A program made the position numbers and the translations under genes. Shown here one piece after another: positions 17,001 to 24,110 of a DNA stretch of 35,072 nucleotides. The first letter of the stretch is position 1; each line of letters starts with the position of its first letter. The stretch comes from an uncultured Ruminococcus sp. (GTDB lineage: Bacteria > Bacillota > Clostridia > Oscillospirales > Ruminococcaceae): positions 1 through 35,072 of the forward strand of contig CAMWXM010000002.1 in assembly GCA_947178195.1 (NCBI GenBank), written 5' to 3'. The notes beneath the pieces are model-generated. The model saw only the letters and a list, made by a program, of their open reading frames with translations, had not been told where the DNA came from and ran no database searches.

Positions 17001-17481
17001 CAGGCTTCAGGTCGTATGTAACTATATCTATCCTGCCGTTTTTTACCGAAGCGCCTTTACAGAAAAATATATGTGAAGAAGCGTCAGCCTTTTTCATGAC
17101 CGATTCGATATAGTCGTACCACATGGAAAAACGCTGTTTAACCTGTTCATTAATGTATGCAAAATCCTCGTTTTTTTCCTGAGCAAAATAAAGTGTAAAT
17201 CCCTTGCCAGCTATTTTTTTATCAGAAACGGAGGTACAGAAAAAATTATTATGGTCAAGCTTGCCGGAAAGTGTAATATTTTCTCCGTCAATATCCAGCC
17301 CCAGCATAACAAGCTGACTATCCGATACTGCTGCAGATATTTCAAATGCCTTTTCTTCCGGAAACATTATAAGAGGAAGCTCATATTTTGAAATTCCTTT
17401 AAGGGTACTGAATTGTTTCAGCTCATCGATCGCTCTCGGCGACATAGACAGATTAAGTCTTAATATTCTGTTGTCTTCCAT
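14002..17481 (-). CDS. UPF1/DNA2-like superfamily 1 helicase
   Basis: A large (1159 aa) cytoplasmic ATP-dependent nucleic-acid helicase of the SF1B UPF1/DNA2 type. Walker A GPPGTGKT is at 298-305, followed by motif Ia (VSQSNLAVDNAI), Walker B VVIIDEASKSTPPD with motif III GDHKQLPPF, motif IV FRQYRMH, motif V VGSVDRFQGMEED and motif VI INVAMSRARELL. A long helical insertion lies between motif Ia and motif II. The last 75 residues resemble a winged helix (FVKNISNVLGIAPVFIENRV). The start is an ATG behind GGAGGCGGG. No nuclease motif was seen. Its substrate is unknown; it stands alone between its own promoter and the flagellar operon. Confidence 0.88.
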   Translation of the reverse strand: MEDNRILRLNLSMSPRAIDELKQFSTLKGISKYELPLIMFPEEKAFEISAAVSDSQLVMLGLDIDGENITLSGKLDHNNFFCTSVSDKKIAGKGFTLYFAQEKNEDFAYINEQVKQRFSMWYDYIESVMKKADASSHIFFCKGASVKNGRIDIVTYDLKPGTDIRNLTVGFLDEKNRPAWGFGSCERLENDILTVKPFGSDTINIMKELSSGIRLIAYDGASDITCKRMKSGLDKLCRGDAVNKRLPEFIFDPQKANKTVGENITLNDYELLAKNMNPEQISAVEGVLNAEDLYLIQGPPGTGKTTVIAEICYQNAVRGLKTLIVSQSNLAVDNAISRVMNHADLRVLRKGDSSRVEQEGLPFVEDNVVGTWIAKIAEATENMNADLSARIDRLKKQKLKFPDILSAAENVNELKYEKNVQESQLYFYKNVLDEAKKQRTNFFELIAQAYETDNIEYAETARNCYPQDFQIPNSIYNDLESKYLDIKADAEMYHEYTDELDFLNYFTEKFVAQFAYLRRRISAGMMENTAYEGVFYYADREMVNALFEEGERIIDSEPVGIRKIIFGHKWRQVAAIYYRRAENLIVSIQQKTIRLCERIDKIKNDSVFIDNVQSFRLCLDALGENYDNQYYSFKAKCEKLYNESADSVKEYNYAVELFKEKIQDDFFSKALNNIDPYDISLEQVEYNINRYFQLRYTRYDKWKKLLDEWRRKISDSKGQNYHALKKLYIENANVIGITCIQSGTKDFNENYPSFDVVIIDEASKSTPPDIILPMLKGKKIVLVGDHKQLPPFIDSNAYDELENDNEQLKKLIKVSLFEELYEKSEKTMRTMLFRQYRMHRDIAALINQFYIDTDAGRLESPASEFKKHCCQGTEISEDNHVIWYDIPNSERYFEKKKNKSFYNEYEAECVKKILCVLEKNLSENNCKKSVGVITFYDAQVKLIEDKIINSGFCSRFGHMSLRVGSVDRFQGMEEDIIILSFVRNNRECQIGFAKDSRRINVAMSRARELLIITGSSENFISSSDNDASIMFSNAYNIVKRLDGLKNAAEIPDIRLPEGNFQTAEKNSYKFDTTPGDDSVDDADSVNILDYFILKAAQEFKNQPLFVKNISNVLGIAPVFIENRVKYLENHGLIVYKNKNIKLSENAENTTFLLLKDYNV

Positions 17482-17537
17482 TTTTCCCGCCTCCGCTTAA
17501 TAACGATTAATGCCGCTTAATATAATAGCTAAAATTA

Positions 17538-17566
17538 ATTATAACACAAAATGGCAGATAATACAA
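17538..17566 (-). promoter_or_regulatory. Sigma-A promoter of the helicase gene
   Basis: On the minus strand TTGTAT (17566-17561), a 17-base spacer and a consensus TATAAT (17543-17538). It lies 57 bases before the helicase ATG. Confidence 0.6.
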
Positions 17567-17579
17567 TAAGCTTTTATAC

Positions 17580-17621
17580 AAAAACCCGTATTCCAACAAG
17601 ATAAGCGTGTGAATACGGGTT
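17580..17621 (-). terminator. Intrinsic terminator after the LUD gene
   Basis: AACCCGTATTC (17583-17593) and GAATACGGGTT (17611-17621) form an 11-pair stem with a 17-base loop. On the minus strand the stem runs into a T-run of five, just past the LUD stop at 17639. Confidence 0.75.
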
Positions 17622-17638
17622 CTATAGAATAATTTCTT

Positions 17639-18307
17639 TTAATATCCCAGCGGTTCTGCAACAAGAATGACCTTGATTCTGTTTTTATGCCTTTGCTGTG
17701 CCGAAACAAGAAAATTGCAACATATTCTTCCGTCTCCTGCGCAGCCTGCTGTCATACCCTTACAGTCCTGAGCCAGAGATAAACATTCGCCTTTGTCACG
17801 GCAATAGGTATCGCAGTTAAGCCTTGAAGTATTAGCTGGTGCGGCAATGGTTTTTACACGCTTTATCGCATCATCAAGATTTTTCACAATTTTGTTGCAG
17901 CCTGCCACAACGATGACCGACTTTGGCCCGAAAGCGATCGCCGCAATCCTGTTACTGTTGCCGTCAACATTATAAAGCTCGCCGTTTTCGGTAATAGCGT
18001 TCGAGCTTGTAAAATAAACGTCGGTACTAAAGCATTTAATGTAAAATTCATTAATATTTTCAGGAGCATAATCATCTCTGTCAACAAAACGATAATTTCC
18101 TGTACGGAGCATGTCAATGACGCCGGTTTCTTTAAGGGTAACAGAACCGCCGCTTCCGACCATATCATTTTCCGAAATAAGTGATTTTACAATACCCACA
18201 ACTTCATTTTTTGAATCGGCAATAAACACCTGCATATTATTATTTTCCAAAGCTTTTTTTGTTTTTTCCAGGCGAAGCTTAGTGACCTTACGTGTATTTT
18301 CGTCCAT
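17639..18307 (-). CDS. LUD (LutC/YkgG, DUF162) domain protein
   Basis: The protein has 222 residues and belongs to the LUD family, whose members take part in lactate utilisation (LutB/LutC) or act alone. Seen in sequence: a helical N-terminus, the GSGGSVTLKETGV segment, TSSNAITENGELYNVDGNSN, and FGPKSVIVVAGCNKIV, all LUD hallmarks. It ends in a cysteine-rich tail (CDTYCRDKGEC, then CKGMTAGC and ICC), which could hold a metal or iron-sulfur centre. The ATG at 18307 has GGAGGATAA upstream; the frame is open upstream to 18370 without a ribosome site. No lutA/lutB partner is next to it, so its substrate is open. Confidence 0.85.
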   Translation of the reverse strand: MDENTRKVTKLRLEKTKKALENNNMQVFIADSKNEVVGIVKSLISENDMVGSGGSVTLKETGVIDMLRTGNYRFVDRDDYAPENINEFYIKCFSTDVYFTSSNAITENGELYNVDGNSNRIAAIAFGPKSVIVVAGCNKIVKNLDDAIKRVKTIAAPANTSRLNCDTYCRDKGECLSLAQDCKGMTAGCAGDGRICCNFLVSAQQRHKNRIKVILVAEPLGY

Positions 18308-18346
18308 AATATTATCCTCCCGTTTTCTGATGTATCTGATAAAGAA

Positions 18347-18389
18347 CAGGATTTCTCTATAAACGCTCATGCTATTCAGAGAAATCCTG
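18347..18389 (-). terminator. Inverted repeat between the lipoprotein and LUD genes
   Basis: CAGGATTTCTCT (18347-18358) and AGAGAAATCCTG (18378-18389) are a perfect 12-base inverted repeat with a 19-base loop, 20 bases past the lipoprotein stop. The bases that follow on the minus strand (TTCTTTATC) are only partly T-rich, so it may be a partial terminator or processing hairpin. Confidence 0.5.
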
Positions 18390-18408
18390 ATTCAACTACG
18401 ATTCTGTC

Positions 18409-19668
18409 TTAATATTTTACCTGTACCCCGCCAGCCTGAGTAGTTTCTTCCTTTTCATAATCAAATGGCTTATATCTGTCGATTGCCGATTGATTCAGTT
18501 CAATAGGCAAAGCCTCTGCCCAGTCGCCGATTTTTACCTGCATATCCTTAGCATATTTTGAATATCTTTGCGTATCAACAGCATTTTCACTCCAAAGGTC
18601 GTCCTCTGTCATGCGTTCTTTAATATCCAGCTTTACGGCAACATAAATCGTTCCTTCTTCTTCAATAATTTCAGGAACGCCTATCTTAGTTGAATCATTG
18701 TAGACCCAGTCGTAGAATGTTTTGGAAGGATAATATGTCACATCATTCTCAGCAGTACCCTCTTCTGTTGTAACCACCGGAATAATAGATTCATTAGCAT
18801 AAGGGTTTGTAGTGGTAGTTGTGGTAGTTGTTTCGGTATCAGATTCGGAAGCCGCCGTGGTGACCGCTTCTGTAGGCGTTTCGGTTTCTTCTTCACTTTC
18901 AGCAGCCGCTTCCGCAGCTTTATCGGACACATACTCGTCATATTCTTCCTGAGCGGTATTAAACGCTTCCAGCATATCCTTTTCAGATGAAGTCTTTTTT
19001 ATATCTGCAAGGAATTTATTTGCCATATCCTTGATTTCTTTTTGACCTGCCTCATCAAGGTCGTTTCCGTCAGCGTCATGCAGATCCAGATCAACATATT
19101 TAACTCTTGAATTATTTTCAACATAATAATCTTTAAGCTCGTCTTCCGTTACATTTTCAGTACCGCCTTCTCCGTAAACTGCGTCAAAAAGATCGTTTGT
19201 TTTATATGTCATTTCCAGAATTTCAGCTATTGACTCTTCTCCTATGCCGTTTTCAGAATATTCAGGATACTGCTCTATATTTAAAGCTGCTGCTGCCTTG
19301 ATGTTTTCGATCTCGCTTTCCTCAAGCTCCAGCTTATATTCCTCAAATTTTCTTGTTACAGCAACATGCTCCCTGCAGCTTGCTATAGTTTTAGCGTTTA
19401 TCCAATCAAGGAATTTTTTTCCCTCGATAGTTGTATTTTCCAATGCGTCCTGATCCTCCAGGTCTATATTTGCATCAGCCTCCTGAGCAAGCTGCTTTGC
19501 GTCCTCCAGAGCAGCGTTCTGATAATAAATATAAACTCCGGCTTTAATTTCATAACCGTCGATGGTCATAGCGTTAGCGGTGGAATCGCCTATTGTACAG
19601 CCTGCGCATGAAATTGTAATTGCAGCGGCGATTACCGCTGTCAGATATTTTTTTAACTTCTTTAACAT
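18409..19668 (-). CDS. PrsA/SurA-like lipoprotein (predicted extracytoplasmic foldase)
   Basis: A 419-residue predicted lipoprotein. Residues 1-24 form a Lys-rich signal peptide with a lipobox ending CAGC; Cys24 is the likely lipidated residue. The rest is highly charged and helical, in the style of the SurA/trigger-factor N-terminal fold of PrsA-type foldases: LDWINAKTIASCREHVAVTR near residue 90, then DELKDYYVENNSRVKYVDLD. No clear rotamase core is seen. A low-complexity linker (about 245-300) contains acidic and Ser/Thr residues and a run of eight threonines (SDTETTTTTTTTNPYAN). It probably acts on the outer membrane face in folding secreted proteins; that is inferred from form only. Confidence 0.7.
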   Translation of the reverse strand: MLKKLKKYLTAVIAAAITISCAGCTIGDSTANAMTIDGYEIKAGVYIYYQNAALEDAKQLAQEADANIDLEDQDALENTTIEGKKFLDWINAKTIASCREHVAVTRKFEEYKLELEESEIENIKAAAALNIEQYPEYSENGIGEESIAEILEMTYKTNDLFDAVYGEGGTENVTEDELKDYYVENNSRVKYVDLDLHDADGNDLDEAGQKEIKDMANKFLADIKKTSSEKDMLEAFNTAQEEYDEYVSDKAAEAAAESEEETETPTEAVTTAASESDTETTTTTTTTNPYANESIIPVVTTEEGTAENDVTYYPSKTFYDWVYNDSTKIGVPEIIEEEGTIYVAVKLDIKERMTEDDLWSENAVDTQRYSKYAKDMQVKIGDWAEALPIELNQSAIDRYKPFDYEKEETTQAGGVQVKY

Positions 19669-19721
19669 GATGTATCTCTCCTGTTCTGCCGCAAAAAAGC
19701 TGCGGTATCGTTTTTATCAAT

Positions 19722-19750
19722 ATGCAATCCGTTTCAATCGGATATTGCAT
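19722..19750 (-). promoter_or_regulatory. Inverted repeat at the 5' end of the lipoprotein transcript
   Basis: ATGCAATCCG (19722-19731) and CGG-AT-ATTGCAT (19739-19750) pair apart from a two-base bulge. It lies 16 bases downstream of the predicted -10, so it may be an operator or a 5' leader hairpin. Confidence 0.4.
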
Positions 19751-19765
19751 ACCATATACTTTATT

Positions 19766-19794
19766 ATTATACTATATTACGATTTATAAGTCCA
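19766..19794 (-). promoter_or_regulatory. Sigma-A promoter of the lipoprotein gene
   Basis: On the minus strand TGGACT (19794-19789), a 17-base spacer and TATAAT (19771-19766), about 100 bases before the ATG. Confidence 0.6.
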
Positions 19795-19861
19795 TAGTTT
19801 TTTAAAATTTTTTTTAATTTTTCATAACTTTTTCATAATTATGGATTTTTTAAAAAAATAT

Positions 19862-19869
19862 GGTATAAT
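19862..19869 (+). promoter_or_regulatory. Extended -10 promoter of the SDR gene
   Basis: TATAAT at 19864-19869 is preceded by TGG, giving an extended -10 element. No good -35 is seen at 16-18 bases. It lies 45 bases before the ATG at 19914. Confidence 0.55.
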
Positions 19870-19913
19870 AAATATAGTATATCAAAATAAAAATTTTATA
19901 GGAGTGAAATAAA

Positions 19914-20666
19914 ATGAATGTATTAATAACAGGAGCAAGCTCAGGTATAGGGCGAGATATGGCAAGATATTTATCCGGGAAAGGACATGACCTGATCCTT
20001 GCGGCAAGAAATGTTGAAAAGCTCAAAGAGCTTAAAAGTGAATTAAAAACAAATGTTGAAATAATCCACTGTGATTTATCTCAGGATAATGCGCCATTTG
20101 AATTATACAAAAAATGTCGTTTTAAAAATATAGATTTTCTTATCAATAATGCAGGATATGGCATTTTCGGAGAATTTCACAAAACAAATTTAACCGACGA
20201 GCTTAAAATGCTTAATGTAAATATCCGTTCGGTTCATATTCTTACTAAGCTTTTTTTAAAGGATTTTAAGTGTGCAAATAAAGGAATTATACTTAATGTG
20301 GCTTCCAGCGCAGGCTTTATGACCGGTCCGCTGATGTCCTCTTACTATGCTTCAAAAAATTATATAGTAAGACTTTCTCTTGCCGTTTCTGAGGAACTCA
20401 GAAGAAGCAGAAGCAAAGTAAAAATAAGCGTTTTTTGTCCCGGCCCAGTAAGTACTAACTTCAACAACAGAGCCGGTGTAAAATTCAGCGTACCTTCCAT
20501 TTCAAGCGAATACGCTGCAAAATATGCCATTGATAAAACACTGGAGGGAAAAACAGTTATTATTCCCACAAAAATTATGAAGCTGGGAGTTGTGGCATCA
20601 AGACTTGCGCCAATAAAGCTACTGGGAGCGATAACCTATAATATCCAGCATAAGAAAAGCAGATAA
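19914..20666 (+). CDS. Short-chain dehydrogenase/reductase (SDR)
   Basis: A 250-residue classical SDR, an NAD(P)-dependent oxidoreductase of the cytoplasm. The cofactor motif TGASSGIG is at 6-13, NNAG at 78-81, catalytic Ser about 131 and the YxxxK pair Tyr144/Lys148. The Ala-Ala-Arg after the second beta strand (LAARN) often goes with NADPH use. The substrate cannot be predicted. It starts at an ATG behind GGAGTG and stands alone between its promoter and a strong terminator, convergent with spoIVA. Confidence 0.9.
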   Translation: MNVLITGASSGIGRDMARYLSGKGHDLILAARNVEKLKELKSELKTNVEIIHCDLSQDNAPFELYKKCRFKNIDFLINNAGYGIFGEFHKTNLTDELKMLNVNIRSVHILTKLFLKDFKCANKGIILNVASSAGFMTGPLMSSYYASKNYIVRLSLAVSEELRRSRSKVKISVFCPGPVSTNFNNRAGVKFSVPSISSEYAAKYAIDKTLEGKTVIIPTKIMKLGVVASRLAPIKLLGAITYNIQHKKSR

Positions 20667-20672
20667 ACAGAC

Positions 20673-20701
20673 CGCCGTGAAAAAATTCACGGCGCATTTT
20701 T
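20673..20701 (+). terminator. Intrinsic terminator after the SDR gene
   Basis: CGCCGTGAA (20673-20681) and TTCACGGCG (20686-20694) form a perfect nine-pair stem with an AAAA loop, followed by CATTTTT. It ends 13 bases before the convergent spoIVA stop and may also help end that transcript. Confidence 0.8.
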
Positions 20702-20713
20702 GCAATATTGCCT

Positions 20714-22189
20714 TTACAATATGAAACATATCAATCCGCTGCAGCCTTCATTTATCACTCTTTCAAGAGTTTCCTGAAGCTTTATTCTTGCGTCCATAGG
20801 CATTTTATACAGCTTATTATGAAGTCCTTCGTTTACAAGCTCATGGAGAGATTTACCGAAAATATTCGACTCCCATATTTTTTTCGGGTCCTCTTCAAAG
20901 CCTGACAACAAATATCTGATAAGCTCCTCACTTTGTTTTTCAGTACCCACAATAGGGCTTACCTTAGTATTTATAGCCGCCCTCATCATGTGGATAGACG
21001 GTGCGGAAGCTTTAAGCCTTACGCCGTATTTGCCGCCCTGCTTTATTATCTCTGGCTCTTCCAGAGAAAGCTCGTCAATGTCCGGCATAACTATTCCATA
21101 TCCGGTAGCCTCTACCTCGTCAAGAGCCGGCTTGATTTTTTCATATTCTTTCTTTATTTTATTAAGCTCCAGCAAAACCGGAAGCAGGTCGCTTTCATTT
21201 ACTATCTCAATACCCGTAGTTTCGCCTAAAATTTTATAAAACAGCGTACCCTCAAGGTTTACCTGAATCGTAACGCTACCCTGCCCCAGATCTATTTCAG
21301 CAATTTTTGAATCAGTAATATACCGGCAGTCGTTTATCCTTTCCGCAACCTCCTTTGCGTCTTTAACAAGATTAATATTTTCAGCTGCCTCCCTTACTGC
21401 ATTAAACACCTCGTCTTTAAGCCAGTGCCCTTTTTTAAGACCGGTTATCCATTTTTCCATTCTAATATTTATTTCTCTGATAGGAAAAGCAAAAAGAATT
21501 TCCGACATAATTTTTTCAATGTCCTTTTCGTCCAGCTCCAGGCAATTTACAGGAACTACCGAAGCCTCATATTTTTCGGACAATTCCGCAGCTAAATTAA
21601 TAGAATCCTCCGAATATGGATCCTGACAATTCAATACTATTATGAATGGCTTGTTGATTTCCTTTAATTCGTTTATTACACGCTTTTCACAGTCTGCATA
21701 TTCTTCCCTGGGAATATCAGAAATGCTCCCATCGGTAGTTATTACCATTCCTATAGTAGAATGCTCTGAAATAACCTTTTGCGTACCCACCTCTGCCGCC
21801 ATATTAAATGGTACTTCTTCTTCAAACCAGGGAGTGACCACCATTCTTGGCGCTTCGTTTTCAATATATCCCAGCGAGCTTGGCACTATATAACCTACGC
21901 AGTCGATAAGTCTTACGTTGAATTTTGCACCGTTTTCAAGATTTACTTCAACCGCTTCTTCGGGAATAAATTTAGGCTCTGTAGTCATAATAGTCTTTCC
22001 AGCTGCCGACTGGGGGAGCTCGTCAATAGCTCTTTCACGCTTATATTCGCTTTCAATATTGGGAATAACCAGGGATTCCATAAATTGCTTTATAAAGGTG
22101 GATTTTCCGGTTCTTACAGGTCCTACAACGCCGATATAAATATCACCGTCTGTACGTTTTGAAATATCGTTATAAATATTGCTATCCAT
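20714..22189 (-). CDS. spoIVA: Stage IV sporulation protein A, spore-coat basement ATPase
   Basis: SpoIVA polymerises with ATP hydrolysis over the forespore to form the base layer of the coat, and in Bacillus also supports cortex formation. The 491 residues match the family's usual length. Walker A GPVRTGKS is at 23-30 with Lys29, the paired threonines TT at 69-70 match the functional threonines of B. subtilis, and the Walker B aspartate is Asp96 (LIDCVGY). The C-terminus ends GCSGLICFIL, in the region needed for localisation. It starts at an ATG behind AGGAGGG that overlaps the sipL stop, nine bases downstream, so translation is probably coupled. Confidence 0.97.
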   Translation of the reverse strand: MDSNIYNDISKRTDGDIYIGVVGPVRTGKSTFIKQFMESLVIPNIESEYKRERAIDELPQSAAGKTIMTTEPKFIPEEAVEVNLENGAKFNVRLIDCVGYIVPSSLGYIENEAPRMVVTPWFEEEVPFNMAAEVGTQKVISEHSTIGMVITTDGSISDIPREEYADCEKRVINELKEINKPFIIVLNCQDPYSEDSINLAAELSEKYEASVVPVNCLELDEKDIEKIMSEILFAFPIREINIRMEKWITGLKKGHWLKDEVFNAVREAAENINLVKDAKEVAERINDCRYITDSKIAEIDLGQGSVTIQVNLEGTLFYKILGETTGIEIVNESDLLPVLLELNKIKKEYEKIKPALDEVEATGYGIVMPDIDELSLEEPEIIKQGGKYGVRLKASAPSIHMMRAAINTKVSPIVGTEKQSEELIRYLLSGFEEDPKKIWESNIFGKSLHELVNEGLHNKLYKMPMDARIKLQETLERVINEGCSGLICFIL

Positions 22190-22198
22190 TATACCCTC

Positions 22199-23737
22199 CT
22201 ACACAATTGGTATCAATAACATTCCGTTTTCCGGTAAACATTCATTTTCAAGAGAATTTTCTTCCATTATGGCATTTACTGATGTGCAGTATTTTTTTGC
22301 TATATTCCATACCTGTTCGTCTTTGACGCCGTAATAAAGCTTTAAGGCATAGTCTCCGTCACGGGTTATTTTTACCGTATCGTCAACGCTTAGGTCAGTA
22401 ACTGCTTCACAGTAGGAAGAAGTAAAAAGCTCTCCTTTAACGCAAATATCCGCCTTGATGGATATACCGTCCGAATCGGTCAGAGTATATGTACATTCCG
22501 ACGGAATAACGCAAAGTTCAGCGATACTGTTTTCCGTCACCTCGCCGCATTTTATCTCATGCTCAAAGGCCGATTCCTTTTCAATGATCGACGGGTAATT
22601 ATTTTCATTTTTCACCATTGCCTGATAGCAAAGCATACCGCTGACTCTTATGGCTTTTTCTTCACTGTCAACATTTATATTAATATTTTTTACATTACAC
22701 CATACATCATAAACGCACAGAATGCGACTTCCATCATTTTCTATCAATATCTTATTCTGGAATTTTTCGTTTATCATTATAGGAGTCTGTTCAACGGGAA
22801 GCTTTGCACAAGCAGACTCACAAGGATAAGATGTGGAATATGCGTCTGCAACAAGCCTTACGGGTATAGTTTTATACGCCAGGCATTTTATGCTTATTTT
22901 AAGCTCACATTTTAACAGCCTGTTTTCGCCGCTGCTGTCAGGAAAAACAGAAAAATCACATGTAGTCCCCTCGGTTTTCACCATACATTTAAAGCTTTCG
23001 TCCAGCCCCTCCATATCCACTATCTGGCTGTATGGCACTGAAAATGTCATGGTTTCCATATTTTCAGGACAGGTGTAAAGAATCTTTATTTCAGCCTCTC
23101 CTTTTACAACCAGCTTGTTGGCAATGATTTTTTTATCAGGCTCAGAAAGCCTTATATCATATCGTACAACATCTGATACAGGCGGCTTTGCCGTATTCAG
23201 TTCAAGGTCCTCGCTTAAAGTAATGACCTTATTCTGAATTATTTTCTTGGCCATGCATTCAACAGGCATTTTTTTCATCTGAATATTCATTCCGAAAATA
23301 TCGCTTACCGCCTCACGCTTCGACTCGCCGAAAACCTTTATTTTTATAGACACCGCACCACGAAGGTCGATCCTGCGCTTATTTACCACACGGCAGTTGA
23401 TATGGTCCGATTTGGGAACAATTGTTACTTCGGGATTATTTACACTGTCTCCCAGATTTACGGTCTTGTTAAAAACAAGCCTTTGTGGTATGCATTGCAG
23501 ATTGTTGTCATTCTCCGAGCAATAGAGTATTTTTACATCTGCAATAAGCTCATACGTTAAAGTATCTCCATTTATGCTGTAGGAATTAATTGACGGCTGA
23601 ATACTGGATTTTATCATTTTGAAAATGTCGGGATAATAATCGGGCAGAATATAATCCAGCTCTACATTCTGCTCTTGAATACCGTCATAAATTTTCTCAT
23701 TTACAGAAATCATTTCACGGTTGATCTTCAAATTCAT
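22199..23737 (-). CDS. sipL: SipL-like spore-coat morphogenetic protein (DUF3794 + LysM)
   Basis: A 512-residue protein with repeated DUF3794 (SPOCS) type beta-rich domains and a C-terminal LysM domain (about 460-512, YYGVKDEQVWNIAKKYCTSV, ending LLIPIV). In Clostridioides difficile SipL this arrangement binds SpoIVA through the LysM domain and tethers the coat to the forespore. The N-terminus has the family segment QNVELDYILPDYYPDIFKMI. No signal peptide is seen, fitting action in the mother cell. It is the first gene of a two-gene operon with spoIVA. Some DUF3794 proteins have other roles, but the LysM domain plus the neighbour make SipL the best fit. Confidence 0.88.
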   Translation of the reverse strand: MNLKINREMISVNEKIYDGIQEQNVELDYILPDYYPDIFKMIKSSIQPSINSYSINGDTLTYELIADVKILYCSENDNNLQCIPQRLVFNKTVNLGDSVNNPEVTIVPKSDHINCRVVNKRRIDLRGAVSIKIKVFGESKREAVSDIFGMNIQMKKMPVECMAKKIIQNKVITLSEDLELNTAKPPVSDVVRYDIRLSEPDKKIIANKLVVKGEAEIKILYTCPENMETMTFSVPYSQIVDMEGLDESFKCMVKTEGTTCDFSVFPDSSGENRLLKCELKISIKCLAYKTIPVRLVADAYSTSYPCESACAKLPVEQTPIMINEKFQNKILIENDGSRILCVYDVWCNVKNININVDSEEKAIRVSGMLCYQAMVKNENNYPSIIEKESAFEHEIKCGEVTENSIAELCVIPSECTYTLTDSDGISIKADICVKGELFTSSYCEAVTDLSVDDTVKITRDGDYALKLYYGVKDEQVWNIAKKYCTSVNAIMEENSLENECLPENGMLLIPIV

Positions 23738-23785
23738 TTATATACCTCCTAATTTAAATCCTGTCGGACTTGTCTTGCTAAATCA

Positions 23786-23814
23786 AGTATATTCATAAGA
23801 TTTTGCATTTATGA
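23786..23814 (-). promoter_or_regulatory. Sigma-E-like promoter of sipL-spoIVA
   Basis: On the minus strand TCATAAA (23814-23808) and AATATACT (23793-23786) are separated by 14 bases. This resembles the sigma-E consensus (kmATAtt, 13-15 bases, CATACAnT) with six of eight -10 bases. It lies about 50 bases before the sipL ATG and fits mother-cell expression of both genes. Confidence 0.55.
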
Positions 23815-23932
23815 CAAATCCGAGTTGACGAAAATGTTTGGGACGGTTGGTCAGAAAAATTTATCCGGATCGGAACAGAACAAAAATTAGTCGTGGATAA
23901 AACATACTTGCAGCCAATTTTTTAAAAATAGG

Positions 23933-23961
23933 TTGACATGATTGTAATTTTACAGTATAAT
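23933..23961 (+). promoter_or_regulatory. Consensus sigma-A promoter of a small RNA
   Basis: TTGACA at 23933-23938, a 17-base spacer and TATAAT at 23956-23961: an exact consensus. It points into the gap with no sizeable ORF downstream and drives the predicted antitoxin RNA, starting near 23,967-23,970. Confidence 0.85.
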
Positions 23962-23996
23962 AATAAAAAAGGAGCATACCGATAAGCGGTCGCTCC
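23962..23996 (-). terminator. Terminator of the toxin mRNA (same DNA as the 5' hairpin of the antisense RNA)
   Basis: Read on the minus strand, GGAGC-G-ACCG-CTTAT-CGGT-AT-GCTCC is a nine-pair bulged stem followed at once by TTTTTT. It ends about 45 bases past the stop of the 22-codon ORF. Read on the plus strand, the same bases make the first stem-loop of the antisense RNA, with loop ATAAG. Confidence 0.7.
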
Positions 23997-24052
23997 CAAA
24001 CTATGATTTTAATAAACCGCTAAGTTTGGTTGCTGGGCGGTTTATTTCTTTA
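23967..24052 (+). ncRNA. Predicted antisense RNA (type I antitoxin)
   Basis: A transcript of about 85 bases from the consensus promoter at 23,933-23,961. It starts with a hairpin (23,971-23,996) and ends with a terminator stem, AATAAACCGC (24,011-24,020) with GCGGTTTATT (24,037-24,046), then TTCTTTATATTC. CCAAAC (23,996-24,001) can also pair with GTTTGG (24,024-24,029), giving an alternative fold. It is fully complementary to the last few codons and the 3' tail of the small hydrophobic ORF on the other strand. This layout matches TxpA/RatA- and BsrG/SR4-type pairs. Confidence 0.6.
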
Positions 24053-24110
24053 TATTCTTAATAATCTCATTGATAACAACAAGACTCAGGAAAATAATGA
24101 TAGATTCCAT
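24042..24110 (-). CDS. Small hydrophobic peptide, predicted type I toxin (22 aa)
   Basis: The ATG at 24110 lies behind a very strong ribosome site, GGAGGTGA, and opens 22 codons. The peptide begins MESIIIFLSLVVINEI and ends with a short Lys-rich tail (KNIKK). That is one short membrane helix with a positive C-terminus, the pattern of membrane-acting type I toxins (Fst/TxpA/BsrG-like). Its 3' end is covered by a convergent short RNA with a consensus promoter. No convincing minus-strand promoter was found upstream. It is not similar enough to any family I can name to give a symbol. Confidence 0.55.
   Translation of the reverse strand: MESIIIFLSLVVINEIIKNIKK
24070..24098 (+). promoter_or_regulatory. 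Possible second plus-strand promoter inside the toxin ORF
   Basis: TTGATA at 24070-24075, 17 bases, then AATAAT at 24093-24098, each one base from consensus. A transcript from about 24,105 would be antisense to the toxin start and ribosome site and could end at the terminator at 24,233-24,266. It may be chance in AT-rich DNA. Confidence 0.3.

Noticed and set aside
23825-23932. Isolated TTGACG on the plus strand
   Set aside because: No -10 box at a workable distance; nothing else was seen in this stretch.
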